Shown in pieces: positions 31,447 through 42,312 of a stretch of 64,000 nucleotides of DNA. The notes beneath the pieces are model-generated. The model was not told the DNA's origin, made no database searches, and saw only the letters and a list, made by a program, of their open reading frames with translations. This stretch comes from Shewanella loihica PV-4 (GTDB taxonomy: Bacteria; Pseudomonadota; Gammaproteobacteria; Enterobacterales; Shewanellaceae), in NCBI RefSeq assembly GCF_000016065.1, contig NC_009092.1, forward strand, positions 1,178,001 to 1,242,000, read 5' to 3'. Within the stretch, counting starts at the first letter, position 1. Every line of letters begins with the position of its first letter. A program made the translations under genes and the position numbers.

Positions 31447-33060
31447 CTATTGCTCTGGATGCAATATGGTTGGCAGCGGGTTATTGCTCTTGTTGGGATG
31501 GTCGATATTGTAATGTAGACCGCGGCTTTCCTTACGCTCCATGGCGCAGCGGATGATCAGCTCAGCGACCTGGACCAGGTTACGCAGCTCCAGTAAGTTG
31601 TTACTCACGCGGAAGTTGCTGTAGTACTCCTGGATCTCCTGCTGCAGCATGGCGCAGCGGCGCAGGGCGCGCTCGAGGCGCTTGTCTGAACGCACAATCC
31701 CCACATAGTCCCACATGAACAGACGTAGCTCGTGCCAGTTGTGAGCGATCACTACCTCTTCATCTGAGTTCGACACCTTACTCTCATCCCAGGCGGGCAG
31801 GGTACCCGGCATAGGGATCTTGGCCAGCTGGCTCTCGATATCCTCGGCCGCCGCGCGGGCAAACACTAGACACTCAAGCAACGAATTGCTGGCCAGACGG
31901 TTGGCGCCGTGCAGGCCGGTATAGGCCACTTCGCCGATGGCGTAGAGCCCATTGAGATCTGTCTGACCATGCAGGTCTGTCATTACGCCGCCGCAGGTAT
32001 AGTGGGCTGCGGGTACCACAGGGATAGCATCTTTGGTGATATCTATTCCCAGTTCCAGACAGCGTCTATAGATAGTCGGGAAATGCTTGATGACAAAGTC
32101 GGCCGGCTTGTGGCTGATATCCAGGTAGACACAGTCGACACCTAAGCGTTTCATCTCATAGTCGATGGCGCGGGCCACGATATCGCGGGGCGCGAGTTCG
32201 CCGCGCTCGTCGAAGTCTGGCATGAAGCGGCTGCCATCGGGACGCTTAAGATAGGCGCCTTCACCGCGTAGGGCCTCGGTCAACAAAAAGTTGCGGGCAT
32301 CGGCGTGGTAGAGACAGGTGGGGTGGAACTGGTTGAACTCCATGTTGGCCACCCGGCAGCCCGAGCGCCAGGCCATGGCGATGCCATCGCCCGAGGCGAT
32401 ATCTGGGTTCGAGGTATATTGGTACACCTTAGAACTACCGCCCGTTGCCAGTGCGACGAAGCGAGCCTTAACGGTTTCCACATGCTCTTCGTTACGGTTC
32501 CACACATAGGCGCCAAGCACACGGTTGCCCGGGCGCTTGAGCTTACGTGTGGTGATAAGGTCGATGGCGTTGTAGCGCTCAAGTACCTTGATATTGGGGT
32601 GACTCAGGGCACGCTCCTGTAGCGTCACCTGCACCTCTTTACCCGTAGCATCGGCCGCGTGCAGGATGCGTCTGTGGCTATGGCCACCTTCGCGGGTCAG
32701 ATGATAGGGCGCCTTGCTCTCGTCGCCGTCGGCGGTTTCTTCTTTATCGAAGGCGACGCCGCAGTGAATCAACCACTCCATGGCGCTCTTGGCGTTTTCG
32801 GCGGTAAAGGTCACAACTTCTTCATCGCATAACCCGGCCCCGGCGATCAAGGTATCGGTGACGTGAGATTCGATGGTATCCTCTTCATCGAACACTGACG
32901 CGATACCGCCCTGGGCGTAGTAGGTTGAGCCTTCGCTGAGTGGGCCTTTGGAGAGTAAGATAACGTTTGATTTTTCAGCCAGATGTAGCGCTAAAGTCAG
33001 ACCAGCAGCTCCGCTGCCGATAACCAAAACGTCAGATTGATGTTCAACTACTTGTTTCAT
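31447..33060 (-). CDS. nadB: L-aspartate oxidase
   Basis: A 537-residue flavoprotein that oxidises L-aspartate to iminoaspartate, the first step of de novo NAD synthesis. The N-terminal FAD motif is [20 protein letters not shown]. Family signatures include [59 protein letters not shown] and [19 protein letters not shown]. It is transcribed away from rpoE; the pair nadB <> rpoE is the usual gammaproteobacterial arrangement. The ATG at 33060 is the family start. Confidence 0.96.
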   Translation of the reverse strand: MKQVVEHQSDVLVIGSGAAGLTLALHLAEKSNVILLSKGPLSEGSTYYAQGGIASVFDEEDTIESHVTDTLIAGAGLCDEEVVTFTAENAKSAMEWLIHCGVAFDKEETADGDESKAPYHLTREGGHSHRRILHAADATGKEVQVTLQERALSHPNIKVLERYNAIDLITTRKLKRPGNRVLGAYVWNRNEEHVETVKARFVALATGGSSKVYQYTSNPDIASGDGIAMAWRSGCRVANMEFNQFHPTCLYHADARNFLLTEALRGEGAYLKRPDGSRFMPDFDERGELAPRDIVARAIDYEMKRLGVDCVYLDISHKPADFVIKHFPTIYRRCLELGIDITKDAIPVVPAAHYTCGGVMTDLHGQTDLNGLYAIGEVAYTGLHGANRLASNSLLECLVFARAAAEDIESQLAKIPMPGTLPAWDESKVSNSDEEVVIAHNWHELRLFMWDYVGIVRSDKRLERALRRCAMLQQEIQEYYSNFRVSNNLLELRNLVQVAELIIRCAMERKESRGLHYNIDHPNKSNNPLPTILHPEQ

Positions 33061-33167
33061 CAGGTATCATGGTAAGTTATGCGAGTATTGTCTATGGTAA
33101 ACCAAGACGCCATTTATGGATACTGATCTCGCCGTAGAAAATAAATGCGGATATCGCAATTTTTTTT

Positions 33168-33195
33168 AGAACTTTTTCGATGTGGGCTAGTCTAC
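33168..33195 (+). promoter_or_regulatory. Sigma-E-type promoter of rpoE
   Basis: AGAACTT (33168-33174) and TCTAC (33191-33195), spaced by 16 bases, resemble the sigma-E consensus GGAACTT-N16-TCTGA. They lie about 60 bases before the rpoE ATG. This fits self-activation of rpoE, known in E. coli. Confidence 0.5.
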
Positions 33196-33259
33196 ATATG
33201 TGAATATGATTCGAGCGACTGAGAAATCAGCATTTTAGATTTAGGAGTAGTCGGCTCGG

Positions 33260-33838
33260 ATGAGTGGACAGATAAGTGATCAACAACTCGTTGAGCGAGT
33301 GCAACAAGGAGATAAAAACGCTTTTAACCTGCTGGTACATAAATACCAGAGCAAAGTGATTAATCTGATTGCCCGTTATGTGCGTAATCAGGCCGACGTG
33401 GCAGATGTGGCACAGGAAGCCTTTATCAAAGCTTATCGTGCGTTGCCTAACTTTAGGGGTGAGAGTGCGTTTTATACTTGGTTGTATCGCATCGCGGTCA
33501 ATACCGCGAAAAATCATTTAGTGGCACAGGGCAGGCGAGCGCCTGCCAACGATGTCGATGCGGAAGAGGCCGAATATTACGACGGCAGTGATGCGCTAAA
33601 GGAGTTTGCCTCCCCAGAGCGTCTCATGTTGTCAGATGAGATTCAGAAAGTGGTCTTCGATACGCTCGATACCTTGCCGGAAGAATTGAAGATGGCTATC
33701 TCTCTGCGTGAGCTCGATGGCATGAGTTATGAAGAGATTGCCAATGTGATGGAGTGTCCAGTGGGCACAGTGCGTTCACGTATCTTTAGGGCGCGTGAAG
33801 CCATCGACAAGAAGTTGCAGCCTTTGCTGGAACGATGA
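33260..33838 (+). CDS. rpoE: RNA polymerase sigma factor RpoE
   Basis: A 192-residue ECF sigma factor for the envelope stress response. Region 2 reads NLLVHKYQSKVINLIARYV, DVAQEAFIKAYRALPNFRGE and FYTWLYRIAVNTAKN. Region 4 is LPEELKMAISLRELDGMSYE with EIANVMECPVGTVRSRIFRA as the helix-turn-helix. It is inhibited by the anti-sigma factor RseA, encoded next, and released when outer-membrane proteins misfold. Start ATG at 33260 with TAGGAG upstream. Confidence 0.97.
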   Translation: MSGQISDQQLVERVQQGDKNAFNLLVHKYQSKVINLIARYVRNQADVADVAQEAFIKAYRALPNFRGESAFYTWLYRIAVNTAKNHLVAQGRRAPANDVDAEEAEYYDGSDALKEFASPERLMLSDEIQKVVFDTLDTLPEELKMAISLRELDGMSYEEIANVMECPVGTVRSRIFRAREAIDKKLQPLLER

Positions 33839-33877
33839 AGCATTTTATTCGATACACTAAATTTATATGGGTGATAA

Positions 33878-34480
33878 ATGGATAAGTTAGGTCAGGAATG
33901 GGTTTCCGCTGCCGTTGATGGTGAAATCGACGAGCAGGAGTTGGCGCAACTCGCCGCCGATACGGATTCGCATGAGAAGTGGCGTGATTATCACATGATA
34001 GGTGATGCTATGCGTGGTGAGTTGCCCGCTGCGATCAATCTTGATCTCAGTGCCAACATTGCCGCAGCAATTGAGCTTGAGCCTAGTATCCTTGTGCCTA
34101 AGCGTGTCGAAACGCCTGAGGTGGCGCCTCAACGTCAACTTGCGAGTGTGGTGCCGCTATTTAAGCAGTTTGGTCAATATGCCATCGCCGCCAGCGTCGC
34201 CTTGGTCGCCGTGATCGGCGTGCAGAATTATAATCAGGGTGGCGTCGAAGATGCTCCTATGCCAGTGCTCAATACCCGTCCGCTGATTGGCAGCGCGTCG
34301 CCTGTGAGCCTACAGACTGGCCCGGTACAACAGAATCAAAGTTATACCAATGAGCGTGTGATGGAGCAGCGTCATCGCATCAACACCTATATTCAAGATC
34401 ATATGCTGCAGCAAAGATTGAATAACAGTGCCAATATAGACGACAATGGTGAGCTCACGCCTATCCCGGTGAATCACTAA
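33878..34480 (+). CDS. rseA: Anti-sigma-E factor RseA
   Basis: A 200-residue single-pass membrane protein. The cytoplasmic N-terminal domain (EWVSAAVDGEIDEQELAQLA, WRDYHMIGDAMRGE) binds sigma-E, a membrane helix lies at about residues 97-114 (YAIAASVALVAVIGVQNY), and a periplasmic tail follows. Stress leads to sequential cleavage by DegS and RseP in E. coli. The C-terminal tail contains a Gln/Asn-rich stretch. Operon: rpoE-rseA-rseB-rseC, 39 bases after rpoE. Confidence 0.95.
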   Translation: MDKLGQEWVSAAVDGEIDEQELAQLAADTDSHEKWRDYHMIGDAMRGELPAAINLDLSANIAAAIELEPSILVPKRVETPEVAPQRQLASVVPLFKQFGQYAIAASVALVAVIGVQNYNQGGVEDAPMPVLNTRPLIGSASPVSLQTGPVQQNQSYTNERVMEQRHRINTYIQDHMLQQRLNNSANIDDNGELTPIPVNH

Positions 34481-34545
34481 AAGCTATTTATACTGGTCAC
34501 ACTGACTATACTCTTTGTGTCGATTGGTATTATTAAGGAGTTAGC

Positions 34546-35478
34546 TTGCGTCTTATTTGGTTGGCCCTGTTAGTCCTCGTCTTCCCTGCCAGCGCGCAGG
34601 AAGAGTTGTCCGCGAAGGCTTGGCTCGAAAATATGAGCCTCGCCTTGAAAGGGCAAGAATTCAAGATGTCCCTGATCCATCTGCAAGCGGATCACATACG
34701 CCCCCTGGTTTATCTTCACGGCAAGGTCGACGACCATGAAGTCGCTTTTCTCGAGCACCTCAATGGTCCGCCGAAAAATGCAGTGCGCGTGGGCAATACA
34801 GTTACCTTTATCGAACACGACCAACCCGCCTACAGCGTGCGCGCCGAGCGTATTCAAGGCGTATTGCCACCTGCGTTTGCCGGCGTTATCTCTGATCTGG
34901 AGTCGGGTTATCAGTTTGTCCTGGGTGGACGTTCGCGTCTGGCCGGGCGTCCCAGCCAGTTAGTGCGCATCATCCCCAACGATGACAATCGCTATAGCTA
35001 TCAGGTATGGCTGGATATGGATACCTATCTGCCGCTGCGTTACGACATGCTGAACCTAGAGAAGCAGCTGCTGGAGCAGGTGCTGGTGGTAGAGCTCATC
35101 GTTCTTGACGATGCGCCGGCGATTCTGCGCGAAGCCTATAAGCAGGATTGGCCCGAGATCATGCCACAGCCCCAGCGGGAGCAGGCCGACAACTGGCAGT
35201 TCAAATGGTTGCCGCAAGGTTTTAAGATCTTAGTCAAGGATAATCACAGACTCATCGGCAGCCACGAGGCGGTTGAGTATATCGCCCTGAGCGATGGCCT
35301 GGTGAACATCTCTGTGTATGTGGCCAGAGCCGGCGAAACGGCGCTGCCCGACGAGCTGATGACACGCAACGGTCTCTCTTTGGCCGCCGAGCGTGTGGGC
35401 AATGCCGAGGTGGTTGCCGTGGGCAAGGTGCCGGCGGAGACACTCAGCCGCATCGCCAAAAGCATCACCATAGAGTGA
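34546..35478 (+). CDS. rseB: Sigma-E regulatory protein RseB
   Basis: A 310-residue periplasmic protein with a signal peptide (MRLIWLALLVLVFPASAQEE). It has an N-terminal LolA/LppX-like lipid-sensing domain and a smaller C-terminal domain (ESGYQFVLGGRSRLAGRPSQ; WLPQGFKI; HEAVEYIALSDGLVNISVYV). RseB protects RseA from cleavage and detects mislocalised lipopolysaccharide in E. coli. The start is a TTG at 34546, strongly supported by AAGGAG five bases before it and by the signal peptide. It lies 65 bases after rseA. Confidence 0.93.
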   Translation: MRLIWLALLVLVFPASAQEELSAKAWLENMSLALKGQEFKMSLIHLQADHIRPLVYLHGKVDDHEVAFLEHLNGPPKNAVRVGNTVTFIEHDQPAYSVRAERIQGVLPPAFAGVISDLESGYQFVLGGRSRLAGRPSQLVRIIPNDDNRYSYQVWLDMDTYLPLRYDMLNLEKQLLEQVLVVELIVLDDAPAILREAYKQDWPEIMPQPQREQADNWQFKWLPQGFKILVKDNHRLIGSHEAVEYIALSDGLVNISVYVARAGETALPDELMTRNGLSLAAERVGNAEVVAVGKVPAETLSRIAKSITIE

Positions 35479-35485
35479 TCCCGCT

Positions 35486-35962
35486 ATGATGGAAGAAACC
35501 GCCACAGTGATCAGGTGCCCGGGCGATGGCTGGGTCACGGTCGAAGTGAAAGTTAAAAATGCCTGTAATCATTGCGACAATAATGACACCTGCGGCACCT
35601 CTGCCGTGTCTAAGGCGTTCTCGCCCAAGGTGCAGCGCTTCTCGCTGCCTAGCGACACCCAGTATGAACCCGGTGAGCTGTTAAAACTTGGTCTGCCCGA
35701 GAGCGTGATCTTAAAGGCGGCCGCCATCGTCTATCTTATGCCGCTGGCTGGCTTGTTTATTGGTGCCACATTAGGGCATTTCCTCGCTGGCCTGGCAGAA
35801 CTCGTGAGCAGCGATCTGCTGACTATCGCCCTTGGTCTGAGCGGCGCGGCAAGTGCCTGGTGGCTGGGTCGGCGCTGGGCAAAAACGCTGGAGATCAACA
35901 GTCAGCCGGTGATCCTCTCTCGCCTTGGTCGGGCCATAGACGGTATTTCCCCAGCCAACTAG
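35486..35962 (+). CDS. rseC: SoxR-reducing system protein RseC
   Basis: A 158-residue inner-membrane protein with two membrane helices (about 75-97 and 107-127). The N-terminal cytoplasmic part has a conserved cysteine cluster, NACNHCDNNDTCGT. In E. coli RseC works with the Rsx complex to reduce SoxR and modestly affects sigma-E. It closes the rse operon, starting seven bases after rseB. Two adjacent ATGs (35486 and 35489) are possible starts. lepA follows after 108 bases. Confidence 0.92.
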   Translation: MMEETATVIRCPGDGWVTVEVKVKNACNHCDNNDTCGTSAVSKAFSPKVQRFSLPSDTQYEPGELLKLGLPESVILKAAAIVYLMPLAGLFIGATLGHFLAGLAELVSSDLLTIALGLSGAASAWWLGRRWAKTLEINSQPVILSRLGRAIDGISPAN

Positions 35963-36070
35963 TCTATTATTTTCATTGCCCGATGGATTCCAATTGGTAT
36001 TAGTTTAGCGATCGGGTACAATTCGGCACTTTTAGATCAATTTCAATTTCGAGTTTAGTCATTTCGCACA

Positions 36071-37861
36071 ATGAAGCATATTAGAAACTTTTCGATTATT
36101 GCCCATATTGACCATGGCAAATCAACCCTTTCTGACCGTCTTATTCAAGAGTGCGGCGGCCTGTCTGACCGTGAGATGGCGGCGCAGGTATTGGACTCAA
36201 TGGATCTCGAGCGTGAGCGCGGCATTACCATTAAAGCCCAGAGTGTGACTCTCGATTACAAAGCTAAAGATGGTGAAACCTACCAGCTGAACTTCATCGA
36301 TACCCCTGGTCACGTGGATTTCTCCTATGAAGTATCACGCTCGCTGGCTGCCTGTGAAGGTGCCCTCTTGGTGGTCGATGCCGGTCAAGGCGTTGAGGCT
36401 CAGACCCTGGCAAACTGCTATACCGCGCTGGACATGGATCTGGACGTGGTGCCTGTACTGAACAAGATAGACCTCCCCCAGGCAGATCCTGAACGTGTCG
36501 CCGAGGAGATCGAGGATATCGTGGGTATCGAGGCCGCCGATGCGGTGCGCTGCTCGGCCAAGACAGGTTTAGGTATCAGCGACGTGCTGGAAACTATCGT
36601 GGCTCAGATCCCGCCACCAGAGGGCGACCCTGAAGCGCCGTTGCAGGCGTTGATCATCGATTCTTGGTTCGACAGCTACCTGGGCGTCGTTTCCTTGGTG
36701 CGTATCAAGCACGGTGTGCTCAAGAAGGGTGACAAGTTCAAGGTGATGTCGACCGGACAGACCCATACGGCCGATCGCGTCGGTATCTTCACGCCTAAGC
36801 AGACAGACACGGCTCAGCTGAGTACCGGTGAAGTAGGCTTCGTGATTGCGGGTATCAAAGAGATCCACGGCGCGCCTGTGGGTGATACTTTGACGCTGGC
36901 CAAGAATGGCGCCGACAAGCCGCTGCCTGGTTTTAAGAAGGTGAAGCCGCAGGTTTATGCCGGTGTATTCCCAATCTCGACCGACGACTATGAGAACTTC
37001 CGTGACGCGCTCAACAAGCTGAGCCTGAACGATGCCTCACTCTTCTTCGAGCCGGAAACCTCATCGGCACTGGGTTTCGGTTTCCGTATCGGTTACCTGG
37101 GTCTGCTGCACATGGAGATCATTCAGGAGCGTCTCGAGCGCGAATATAACCTGGATCTGATCACCACGGCGCCGACCGTAGTCTACGAGGTGGTGACCAC
37201 CAAGGGCGAGACCATCTACGTCGATAACCCATCGGATCTACCGCCGATGAACAACATCGAAGAGATGCGCGAGCCTATCGTTGAGACCAACATCCTAGTA
37301 CCAAAAGAGTACCTGGGTAACGTGATCACCCTGTGTATCGAGAAGCGCGGCGTACAGACCAACATGGTCTACCACGGCAACCAGGTGGCGATCACCTATG
37401 ATATGCCGATGGCCGAGGTGGTGATGGACTTCTTTGACCGCCTGAAGTCGACCAGCCGCGGTTATGCGTCGCTGGAATATAACTTCAAACGATTCGAGGC
37501 GGCAGACATGGTGCGTCTGGATGTACTGATCAACGGCGATCGCGTCGATGCCCTGGCGATGATCCTGCACAAGGCCAACGTGCGTTACCAAGGCCTAGCC
37601 CTGGTAAACAAGATGAAGGAACTTATCCCAAGACAGATGTTCGATATCGCGATTCAGGCGGCCGTCGGCAGCCAGATCATCGCCCGTTCATCGGTCAAGG
37701 CCCTGCGTAAAGACGTAACCGCTAAGTGTTACGGCGGCGACGTCTCCCGTAAGAAGAAGCTGCTGCAGAAGCAGAAAGAGGGTAAGAAGCGCATGAAGCA
37801 GGTGGGTAACGTCGAAGTCCCACAAGAGGCCTTCCTCGCTGTGCTGAAGATCAATGAGTAA
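36071..37861 (+). CDS. lepA: Elongation factor 4 (LepA)
   Basis: A 596-residue translational GTPase that acts on ribosomes during initiation and back-translocation. GTP-binding motifs are [16 protein letters not shown] (G1), [10 protein letters not shown] (G2), DTPGHVDF (G3), NKIDLPQA (G4) and CSAKTG (G5). Domains II, III and V and the LepA-specific C-terminal domain follow ([20 protein letters not shown]). The length is standard. A moderate hairpin follows at 37902-37927, before lepB. Confidence 0.97.
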   Translation: MKHIRNFSIIAHIDHGKSTLSDRLIQECGGLSDREMAAQVLDSMDLERERGITIKAQSVTLDYKAKDGETYQLNFIDTPGHVDFSYEVSRSLAACEGALLVVDAGQGVEAQTLANCYTALDMDLDVVPVLNKIDLPQADPERVAEEIEDIVGIEAADAVRCSAKTGLGISDVLETIVAQIPPPEGDPEAPLQALIIDSWFDSYLGVVSLVRIKHGVLKKGDKFKVMSTGQTHTADRVGIFTPKQTDTAQLSTGEVGFVIAGIKEIHGAPVGDTLTLAKNGADKPLPGFKKVKPQVYAGVFPISTDDYENFRDALNKLSLNDASLFFEPETSSALGFGFRIGYLGLLHMEIIQERLEREYNLDLITTAPTVVYEVVTTKGETIYVDNPSDLPPMNNIEEMREPIVETNILVPKEYLGNVITLCIEKRGVQTNMVYHGNQVAITYDMPMAEVVMDFFDRLKSTSRGYASLEYNFKRFEAADMVRLDVLINGDRVDALAMILHKANVRYQGLALVNKMKELIPRQMFDIAIQAAVGSQIIARSSVKALRKDVTAKCYGGDVSRKKKLLQKQKEGKKRMKQVGNVEVPQEAFLAVLKINE

Positions 37862-37901
37862 TCACTTTTTAGTTAATAATTGTTAATAGTGATTGATAAT
37901 G

Positions 37902-37927
37902 AGCGCCGCGGTTTGCGGCGCTTTGTT
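37902..37927 (+). terminator. Weak intrinsic terminator after lepA
   Basis: AGCGCCGC/GCGGCGCT (37902-37909 and 37915-37922) form an eight-base-pair stem followed by TTGTTTG. The broken T-tract suggests partial termination before lepB. Confidence 0.6.
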
Positions 37928-38014
37928 TGTTACAGTATAAATGGGCTAATGGCCTGCTAGGCAGGCGATAAATCCCTTATTTTGCTGGAGCATTTTTCAG
38001 GAGTTAGTTAGCGT

Positions 38015-38932
38015 ATGGCAGCTTATTTTTCCCTTATCCTGGTCTTGGTGACCCTAGGCAGCGGCCTGATCTGGATGTTCGATGCCTTAGTCTTAGCCCC
38101 CAAGCGTCAGCAGAAGCTGGCCATGGCGCAGGCGGCCAACCAGGAGATTAGCGAAGAGAGCGCCGAAAAAATCGTGCGTGAGTCCGCCATAGTGGAGACC
38201 TCGCGTTCTATTTTTCCGGTTATCGCTTTCGTGTTGATCCTACGCTCTTTTATTTATGAGCCTTTCCAAATTCCTTCGGGATCTATGATGCCAACCCTGC
38301 TGGTGGGCGATTTCATCCTGGTGGAAAAATTTAGCTATGGGCTGAAAGATCCTGTGTGGCGTAGCAAGCTTATCGAGACGGGCAAGCCACAGCGCGGTGA
38401 CGTGGCGGTATTTAAATACCCAGAAAACCCACAGATCGACTACATCAAGCGTGTCATCGGCCTGCCGGGGGATCGCATCGTCTATCGTAACAAGGACCTC
38501 TATATTCAGAAAGCCTGCCCAGAGGGGCAGAGCGAGTGTCCTAAGCTAGAGAAGATAGAGCGTGCCGGCGTCAACCAGGGCGAATATACCCAGGATAATA
38601 TCCCGCTGCTGCGCTACAAGGAGCAACTGGGCGATGTGACCCACGATATCCTGATCAACCCAGGACGCGGCGAGCCGACCTCTTACTATTTCCGCGAGGG
38701 TAACCTGGCGGTGGGCGAGTTTGTTGTGCCTGAAGGTCAGTATTTCATGATGGGTGACAACCGCGACAACAGCACAGACTCACGCTTCTGGGGCTTCGTG
38801 CCCGAGGCCAATCTGGTCGGCAAGGCGGTAGCGATCTGGATTAGTTTTGAATTTGAGCGTAAGCCGTCGGACTTTTTACCGACTTGGGTACCGACAGGCG
38901 TACGCTTTAACCGTGTAGGCGGAATTGTGTAG
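38015..38932 (+). CDS. lepB: Signal peptidase I
   Basis: A 305-residue membrane-bound serine protease that removes signal peptides from exported proteins. Two N-terminal membrane helices flank a cytoplasmic loop. The catalytic Ser is in QIPSGSMMPTLLVGDFI and the catalytic Lys in GDVAVFKYPENPQIDYIKRV, then GLPGD and FMMGDNRDNSTDSRFWG. The rnc gene starts immediately after the stop codon. It is the usual lepA-lepB-rnc-era order. Confidence 0.96.
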   Translation: MAAYFSLILVLVTLGSGLIWMFDALVLAPKRQQKLAMAQAANQEISEESAEKIVRESAIVETSRSIFPVIAFVLILRSFIYEPFQIPSGSMMPTLLVGDFILVEKFSYGLKDPVWRSKLIETGKPQRGDVAVFKYPENPQIDYIKRVIGLPGDRIVYRNKDLYIQKACPEGQSECPKLEKIERAGVNQGEYTQDNIPLLRYKEQLGDVTHDILINPGRGEPTSYYFREGNLAVGEFVVPEGQYFMMGDNRDNSTDSRFWGFVPEANLVGKAVAIWISFEFERKPSDFLPTWVPTGVRFNRVGGIV

Positions 38933-39610
38933 ATGGAACCCATTAAGAATCTACCGCGTTTGGGTAGAATATTAGGTTATCAATTTCAGCAGATCGCGCT
39001 GCTGGAGCAGGCGTTAACTCACCGCAGTGCGGCGAGCAAGCATAACGAAAGACTGGAGTTTTTAGGCGACTCTATTCTCTCTATCGTCATCTCTGACGCC
39101 TTGTATCATCAGTTTCCCAAGGCGACCGAGGGTGACCTGAGCCGGATGCGCGCCACACTAGTGTGCGGCAAGATGCTAGCCGAGATCGCCAAGGAGTTTA
39201 AGCTTGGCGATTATCTTAAGCTGGGCCCTGGTGAGCTCAAGAGCGGTGGTTTTCGCCGCGAGTCTATCCTGGCCGACGCCATGGAGGCGATCATAGGCGC
39301 CATCTATCTGGACGCCGATATCGAGACCTGTCGCACTTTAGTACTAAACTGGTATAAGAGCCGTCTTGCGGTGATCGAGCCGGTCAATCAGAAAGATCCC
39401 AAGACCCTGCTGCAGGAGCACCTGCAGGGATTTAAGCAGCCGCTCCCTGTCTATACAGTGGTGAACATCAGCGGCGAAGCCCATGCGCAAACCTTCACCG
39501 TGGAGTGTAAGGTGGAGCAGCTAAAAGAAGCCGTTATCGGCGTGGCCAATTCCCGCAGAAAGGCGGAGCAGATTGCCGCAGCAGAAGTGTTGGAGCGTAT
39601 TAAGAAATGA
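38933..39610 (+). CDS. rnc: Ribonuclease III
   Basis: A 225-residue double-strand RNA endonuclease that processes rRNA and regulates many mRNAs. The catalytic signature is [11 protein letters not shown] (41-51), with further acidic residues in [14 protein letters not shown]. The C-terminal double-stranded RNA-binding domain begins at about residue 155 ([12 protein letters not shown]). The gene directly follows lepB and overlaps era by four bases (ATGA). Confidence 0.96.
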   Translation: MEPIKNLPRLGRILGYQFQQIALLEQALTHRSAASKHNERLEFLGDSILSIVISDALYHQFPKATEGDLSRMRATLVCGKMLAEIAKEFKLGDYLKLGPGELKSGGFRRESILADAMEAIIGAIYLDADIETCRTLVLNWYKSRLAVIEPVNQKDPKTLLQEHLQGFKQPLPVYTVVNISGEAHAQTFTVECKVEQLKEAVIGVANSRRKAEQIAAAEVLERIKK

Positions 39611-40602
39611 GTAACAAACCCGAGCAGCCTGAAGGCGCACAAGAGCCGAGTCTAGACGAGCTGCTGGCGCGGATGAACAGCGGCCGCAGTGGTAGCCAAT
39701 ATGAGGTGACCTACTGTGGCATGGTGGCCATCGTCGGCCGTCCTAATGTAGGCAAGTCGACCCTGCTGAATAAGCTACTGGGTCAGAAGATCTCTATCAC
39801 CTCTAAGAAGCCGCAGACCACGCGTCACCGCATCATGGGCATTCACACCGATGGCCCGCGTCAGGTGGTGTTTATCGATACCCCTGGTCTGCATATTGAA
39901 GAGAAGCGCGCCATCAACCGTCTGATGAACCGCGCGGCGTCCAGCTCTCTGGCCGAGGTTAGCCTAGTGGTATTCGTGGTCGATGGTCTTAACTGGACCG
40001 CCGACGATGAGATGGTGCTAAAGAAGCTTCATAACCGTGACGATGGCCGCAAGACGATTCTGGCCATCAACAAGGTGGATAACATCAAGGACAAAGAGGC
40101 GCTGTTCCCGCATCTGCAGACCCTGGCGGCCAAGTTTGAATTTGATGAGATCTTGCCTATCTCGGCAACCCATGGCACCAATGTGCAGCGCATCATGGAG
40201 CTGGCCTTAGAGTCGGTACCTGAGTCTCCGCACTACTTCCCCGAGGATTATGTCACCGACCGTTCTCAGAAGTTTATGGCCTCTGAGATAGTGCGCGAAA
40301 AGCTGATGCGTTTCCTCGGCGACGAGCTACCCTACGATGCCACGGTAGAGATAGAGCAGTTTAAGATGATGGAAAACGGCGTCTATCAGATCAATGCCTT
40401 GATCTTGGTGGAGCGCGAGACCCAGAAGCGTATGGTGATCGGCAACAAGGGTGAACGTATTCGCACCATTGCCACCCAAGCCCGTCAAGATATGGAGGTC
40501 CTGTTCGATAACAAGGTCTTCCTTGAGGTCTGGGTTAAGGTCAAGTCTGGCTGGGCCGACGATGAACGCGCCCTACGCTCATTAGGCTACGGCGAGAGCT
40601 AA
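39607..40602 (+). CDS. era: GTPase Era
   Basis: A 331-residue GTPase needed for 30S ribosome maturation. It has [19 protein letters not shown] (G1), the switch region around [22 protein letters not shown] (G3) and NKVDNIKDK (G4). The C-terminal KH domain ([20 protein letters not shown]) binds 16S rRNA. It is about 30 residues longer than E. coli Era because of an acidic N-terminal extension (residues 1-35). A terminator at 40621-40664 ends the lepB-rnc-era unit. Confidence 0.96.
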   Translation: MSNKPEQPEGAQEPSLDELLARMNSGRSGSQYEVTYCGMVAIVGRPNVGKSTLLNKLLGQKISITSKKPQTTRHRIMGIHTDGPRQVVFIDTPGLHIEEKRAINRLMNRAASSSLAEVSLVVFVVDGLNWTADDEMVLKKLHNRDDGRKTILAINKVDNIKDKEALFPHLQTLAAKFEFDEILPISATHGTNVQRIMELALESVPESPHYFPEDYVTDRSQKFMASEIVREKLMRFLGDELPYDATVEIEQFKMMENGVYQINALILVERETQKRMVIGNKGERIRTIATQARQDMEVLFDNKVFLEVWVKVKSGWADDERALRSLGYGES

Positions 40603-40620
40603 GTCGACAGATTAATGTTA

Positions 40621-40664
40621 AGCCGAGGTAGTCACGCTAACGTTGTGGTTGTCTCGGCTTTTTT
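40621..40664 (+). terminator. Intrinsic terminator of the lepB-rnc-era unit
   Basis: AGCCGAG (40621-40627) pairs with CTCGGCT (40653-40659), with 25 bases between, followed by TTTTT. Confidence 0.7.
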
Positions 40665-40706
40665 GTCAGCATTGTTTTTGGTAAGCAGGGATTAAGGAAG
40701 CGGGCA

Positions 40707-41402
40707 ATGCACAGGGGATATGTACTGCACACCCGTCCCTATCGGGAGTCGAGCGTGCTGGTTAATCTGTTGGTCGACGGCCTAGGCAGGGTCGATGCCG
40801 TCGCGCGCCTGGGCAGTGGCAAGACCTCGATAAAGAGCATACTGCAACCCTTTCAGCCCTTGCTGTTTCAGCTGTCGGGACGAAGCAGTCTCAAGAGCCT
40901 GTATCAGGTAGAGGCCGCCAGCCCGGCTGTGCCCCTGAGCGGCAATGACAGTTTCGCCGGCTTCTATCTCAACGAGTTGTTGGTGCGCTGCTTGTCGGTA
41001 GAGCATGGCGCCGAGCAGTTCTTCTTTACCTATCATAAGACACTGATGGCCATGGCCGCCGCCTTTAGCGAGGCGCAGCTCAGACAGTTTGAGCTTTCGC
41101 TGCTCAAGGAGCTTGGGGTGATGCCCTCGCTCAATCTGGATATCGAAGGCAGCCCTATCGAGACCGACTTCTACTACCGCCTGTTATCTGAAGAGGGCTT
41201 TAGCACTGCTCTCGGCCCCAAGCCCAACCATTTTAGTGGCGAGATGCTGCGCGCCCTGGAGGAAGACAGGCTGACAGAGGCCGATTTTAAACAGGCAAAA
41301 CTGCTGATGAGGCAGTTACTGTCGCCGCTGCTGGGCGACAAGCCGCTTAAGTCGCGGGCGCTGTTTTTAAAGGGCAACAGGCCATCGAGTTACAGCAAGT
41401 AG
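40707..41402 (+). CDS. recO: DNA repair protein RecO
   Basis: A 231-residue recombination mediator that loads RecA in the RecF pathway. The N-terminal OB fold reads RGYVLHTRPYRESSVLVNLL, GLGRVDAVARLG and PFQPLLFQLSGRSSLKSL. A helical C-terminal domain follows (GFYLNELLVRCLSVEHGAEQ; FELSLLKELG). Cysteines of the zinc site found in some RecO proteins are not present. The ATG at 40707 has AAGGAAG upstream. pdxJ follows, the common recO-pdxJ-acpS order. Confidence 0.94.
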   Translation: MHRGYVLHTRPYRESSVLVNLLVDGLGRVDAVARLGSGKTSIKSILQPFQPLLFQLSGRSSLKSLYQVEAASPAVPLSGNDSFAGFYLNELLVRCLSVEHGAEQFFFTYHKTLMAMAAAFSEAQLRQFELSLLKELGVMPSLNLDIEGSPIETDFYYRLLSEEGFSTALGPKPNHFSGEMLRALEEDRLTEADFKQAKLLMRQLLSPLLGDKPLKSRALFLKGNRPSSYSK

Positions 41403-41530
41403 CTCCCCATCCATGTTCGCAGCAGAGAGTTGCGCACATTCATCGGGTGTTTCCCTTGTGGCCTTCCCTTAAGCTTTAGTAAAATAGGCACAAAATTCCA
41501 ATCGCGACACTCTACACTTAAGGACTTTCC

Positions 41531-42268
41531 ATGAGCCGTATTCATCTAGGCGTTAATATCGATCACATTGCCACCTTACGTCAGGCCCGTGGGACCAGTT
41601 ACCCGGATCCCGTCCATGCCGCAGCCGTTGCTGAGCATGCCGGCGCCGAAGGTATTACCGTGCATCTGCGTGAAGACAGACGCCATATCTGCGACAGAGA
41701 CATCTATCTGCTGGCCAAGACCATCAAGACACGCATGAATTTCGAGATGGCGGTGACCGACGAGATGTTGGATATCGCCTGCGAGGTGAAGCCTGCCTAT
41801 GTCTGTTTGGTACCTGAGAAGCGTGAAGAGCTGACCACAGAAGGCGGCCTGGATGTGGCGGGCCAGCAGGATAAGATCCGCGCCGCGGTCGAGCGTTTGA
41901 CTGCCCTGGGCATCAAGGTGTCGCTGTTTATTGATGCCGACCCTGTGCAGATCGATGCCACTGTCGCCGTAGGTGCCCCGGTTATTGAGCTACACACAGG
42001 TTGCTATGCCGACGCCGAGACAGATGCCGAACAGGCCAAGGAGCTGGCACGCATTACCGAGATGGCAACCTACGCCCACGGTAAGGGGCTGGTGGTCAAC
42101 GCGGGCCATGGTCTTCATTATCACAATGTGAAGTCTATCGCGGCCATTCCTGAGCTTTATGAGCTTAATATCGGTCATGCCATCATCGCCCGCGCAGCTA
42201 TCGATGGCTTAGATAAGGCGGTACGTGACATGAAGCAGCTGATGGTCGAAGGTCGCAGCGGTCAGTAA
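41531..42268 (+). CDS. pdxJ: Pyridoxine 5'-phosphate synthase
   Basis: A 245-residue TIM-barrel enzyme that makes pyridoxine 5'-phosphate (vitamin B6 pathway) from deoxyxylulose phosphate and aminoacetone phosphate. Conserved parts are [71 protein letters not shown] and [22 protein letters not shown] precedes the ATG. acpS follows 44 bases later. Confidence 0.97.
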   Translation: MSRIHLGVNIDHIATLRQARGTSYPDPVHAAAVAEHAGAEGITVHLREDRRHICDRDIYLLAKTIKTRMNFEMAVTDEMLDIACEVKPAYVCLVPEKREELTTEGGLDVAGQQDKIRAAVERLTALGIKVSLFIDADPVQIDATVAVGAPVIELHTGCYADAETDAEQAKELARITEMATYAHGKGLVVNAGHGLHYHNVKSIAAIPELYELNIGHAIIARAAIDGLDKAVRDMKQLMVEGRSGQ

Positions 42269-42312
42269 TCGTATGGAGCTGAATTTAGGGTGCAGTTAGT
42301 AGGGAAGGGCAG